Source of the DNA: Corynebacterium curieae
GTDB lineage: Bacteria; Actinomycetota; Actinomycetes; Mycobacteriales; Mycobacteriaceae
Assembly (NCBI RefSeq): GCF_027570035.1
Contig: NZ_JAKMUU010000001.1
Span: 806,001 to 870,000, forward strand
DNA length: 64,000 nucleotides
Direction of reading: 5' to 3'
How positions within the stretch are numbered: the first letter of the stretch is position 1; the number at the start of each line of letters is the position of its first letter. The position numbers were made by a program, and so were the translations under genes. Under the pieces are notes generated by a model. The model did not search any database and was not told the DNA's origin. It saw only the letters and a program-made list of their open reading frames with translations. Below are positions 62,119 through 64,000 of this stretch, one piece after another.

Positions 62119-64000
62119 TTACTTCTCCATGATGAAGCCGGCATCCAGAACGCCCACCAAGTTATTGATGCGCTCTTCTGGGGTGCGGCCCAATCCGGAA
62201 GGAGTAATGGTGTTGGTCAGCGAGATGCCGTCCAAGGCGTCCTTGTAATCCAGCTTGCCAACGGACAGCATGGAAGCAACCATGCCGTGGCTGTCGGCGC
62301 CGTTTTCAGGGTTAGCGCCTGGGGAGAACGGCGTGCCGGCCTTGTGGCCCGACGGGAAGGCACCTGTTGCCTTGCCGTAGACCACGTTCGAGGTAATGGT
62401 CAGCACGGACTGGGTCGGGATGGCATTACGGTACATCGGGATGGACTTAATCTTGTCCATCACGGTGTGGACGATGGTTGCGGCGATGTCATCGGCGCGG
62501 TCATCGTCATTGCCGTAGAACGGGAACTCGCCTTCGGTGATGTAGTCCGTAATCAGGCCGGTCTCGTCGCGTACTGGGGTGACCTTGGCGTACTTGATGG
62601 CGGACAGGGAGTCGGCAACGATGGACAGGCCAGCGATGCCGCAGCCCATGGAGCGGACGATATTGGAATCGTGCAGCGCCATCTCAACTGCCTCGTAGGC
62701 GTACTTATCGTGGGAGTAGTGGATGATGTTGAGGGCCTCAACGTAAGTGCCAACAACCCAGTCCAGCATCTCCTCGTACTTCTGCCAGACCTCATCGAAG
62801 TCCAGCGGGCCATCGCCCTTGATGGGCTCGTAGCCTTCCACGACCTGCTTGCCGGTGACCTCATCGCGGCCGCCGTTCATGGCGTAAAGCAGGGCCTTTG
62901 CGGCGTTGACGCGGGCGCCGAAGAACTGCATCTGCTTGCCCACTTCCATCGGGGAAACACAGCAGGCAATTGCGGCGTCATCGCCCCACTGCTCACGGAT
63001 CTGGCGGTCAGACTCGTACTGAATGGACGAGGTCTCGATCGAGATGTGAGCGCAGAATTCCTTGTAGCCCTTTGGCAGCTTCGGATCCCAGAAGATGGTG
63101 ATGTTGGGCTCCGGTGATGGGCCGAGGTTTACCAGGGTCTGCAGCAGACGGAAGGAGGTCTTGGTGACCATGTGGCGGCCGTCGTTGCCAAAGCCGGCAT
63201 CGGACCAGGTTGCCCAGTACGGGTCACCAGAGAAGATCTGGTCGTAGTCGATGGTGCGCAGGAAGCGAACGATGCGCAGCTTCAGAACCAGGGAGTCGAT
63301 GATTTCCTGGGCGTCTTCCTCGGTGATGATGCCAGCGGCGAGGTCGCGCTCGAAGTAGCAATCGAAGAAAGCGGACAGGCGGCCGATGGACATTGCGGCG
63401 CCATCCTGGGACTTAATGGATGCCAGGTAGCCGAAGTAGGTCCACTGTACGGCCTCGTGAGCGGTCTTGGCCGGCTGGGAGATGTCGAAGCCGTAGGACT
63501 CCGCCATCTTCTTGAGCTTCTTCAGGGCCTTAATCTGCTCGGAGTGCTCCTCGCGGAAGCGTGCCCAGTGCTCAGAGAAGCCAGCATCTGCGACGGAATC
63601 GCGGGAAGCCTGCTTTTCCTCGATCAGGTAATCCACACCATAAAGTGCGACACGGCGGTAGTCGCCGATGATGCGGCCACGGCCGTAAGCATCCGGCAGG
63701 CCGGTAATGATGTGTGATGAACGAGCAGCGCGGATGCGCGGGGTGTAGATATCGAAGACCGCATCGTTGTGGGTCTTGCGGTAACGGGTGAAGATCTTCT
63801 CCACCTCAGGGTCTACTTCCTTACCCGCTTCGCCAATGGCCTGCTTGACCATGCGCCAGCCACCGAACGGCATCATGGCGCGCTTCAGCGGGGTATCAGT
63901 CTGCAGACCGACGATAACGTCGTCGTCCTCTGAGATGTAACCGGCCGGGAAGGCGTCGATGTCGGTGGGGGTGTGAGTGTCAACGTCGTAGACGCGCTGC
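62119..64000 (-). CDS. pflB: Pyruvate formate-lyase core without radical domain (5' end outside window)
   Basis: Pyruvate formate-lyase converts pyruvate and CoA to acetyl-CoA and formate without oxygen. The window shows about 627 residues; the N-terminus is cut at the right edge. Family marks are [31 protein letters not shown] and the catalytic cysteine pair in IACCVSPME. Unlike the E. coli enzyme, which continues about 65 residues with the radical domain, this protein stops right after [15 protein letters not shown]. The missing domain is encoded next as a separate gene. All other core segments are intact. Confidence 0.95.
   Translation of the reverse strand, partial: QRVYDVDTHTPTDIDAFPAGYISEDDDVIVGLQTDTPLKRAMMPFGGWRMVKQAIGEAGKEVDPEVEKIFTRYRKTHNDAVFDIYTPRIRAARSSHIITGLPDAYGRGRIIGDYRRVALYGVDYLIEEKQASRDSVADAGFSEHWARFREEHSEQIKALKKLKKMAESYGFDISQPAKTAHEAVQWTYFGYLASIKSQDGAAMSIGRLSAFFDCYFERDLAAGIITEEDAQEIIDSLVLKLRIVRFLRTIDYDQIFSGDPYWATWSDAGFGNDGRHMVTKTSFRLLQTLVNLGPSPEPNITIFWDPKLPKGYKEFCAHISIETSSIQYESDRQIREQWGDDAAIACCVSPMEVGKQMQFFGARVNAAKALLYAMNGGRDEVTGKQVVEGYEPIKGDGPLDFDEVWQKYEEMLDWVVGTYVEALNIIHYSHDKYAYEAVEMALHDSNIVRSMGCGIAGLSIVADSLSAIKYAKVTPVRDETGLITDYITEGEFPFYGNDDDRADDIAATIVHTVMDKIKSIPMYRNAIPTQSVLTITSNVVYGKATGAFPSGHKAGTPFSPGANPENGADSHGMVASMLSVGKLDYKDALDGISLTNTITPSGLGRTPEERINNLVGVLDAGFIMEK

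Overview
This window looks like the chromosome of a Corynebacterium. The reasons are high GC content, many leaderless promoters (TANNNT about 7 nt before ATG), the small hypothetical families, sites resembling DtxR and ClgR boxes, and gene order matching the Mycobacterium/Corynebacterium core. The order valS, clpX, clpP2-clpP1, tig, rpiB, Rv2466c-like, pepN, glbO, Rv2474c-like, Rv2475c-like, ettA, ssb, then orn, LdtMt2-like, DUF3618 and bcp parallels M. tuberculosis Rv2448c to Rv2521. The species cannot be fixed from the sequence. A dedicated pyruvate formate-lyase locus and two POT peptide transporters suggest a host-associated, facultatively anaerobic life.

Layout. 1-5.2 kb: valS (5' part), mdh, a TetR regulator, clpX and an SDR. 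5.2-9.1 kb: phosphate uptake (pitA plus a small membrane protein), a small protein, and a peptide transporter. 9.3-12.1 kb: proteostasis operon clpP1-clpP2 with a ClgR-type operator, then tig. 12.2-21.2 kb: tRNA-Pro, a DUF1542-like protein, tRNA-Gly, nitroreductase, a degenerate sulfatase-like protein, aldo/keto reductase, rpiB, an Excalibur lipoprotein, a DsbA-like protein and pepN. 21.2-31.3 kb is an accessory block: GntR regulator, SDR, a fused double CMD-domain (alkylhydroperoxidase) protein, an oligopeptide-type ABC transporter (fused ATPase, two permeases, lipoprotein) and a divergent FAD/NAD(P)-binding protein. 31.3-41.3 kb: metB, an MscS channel with a truncated hemoglobin, ald, an Rv2474c-like gene, thioesterase, ettA, ssb, and a CopD-CtaG fusion. 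41.3-53.6 kb: LysR, tRNA-Arg, SDR, Na+/alanine symporter, orn, tRNA-His, an LLM oxidoreductase, L,D-transpeptidase, tRNA-Lys, an iron-type ABC importer behind a DtxR-like box, glutaminase-STAS, DUF3618 and bcp. 53.6-64 kb: a decayed segment, an HNH protein, bioA-bioD, a second POT transporter, an SPFH protein, proline iminopeptidase, and the pyruvate formate-lyase locus.

Most unusual points. (1) Pyruvate formate-lyase is split: the pflB core ends just before the glycyl-radical domain, and that domain is an 83-residue protein with its own strong ribosome binding site, between pflB and pflA. (2) The ABC permease and the globin each lose their frame by one base in a four-C run. (3) A 14-16 bp motif (GGGGGCGTCGGCAAGC) recurs six times. 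(4) A 16-bp inverted pair containing perfect DnaA boxes lies upstream of the ssb paralogue. (5) 11-bp-period TTAAC repeats precede both pitA and a neighbouring small gene.
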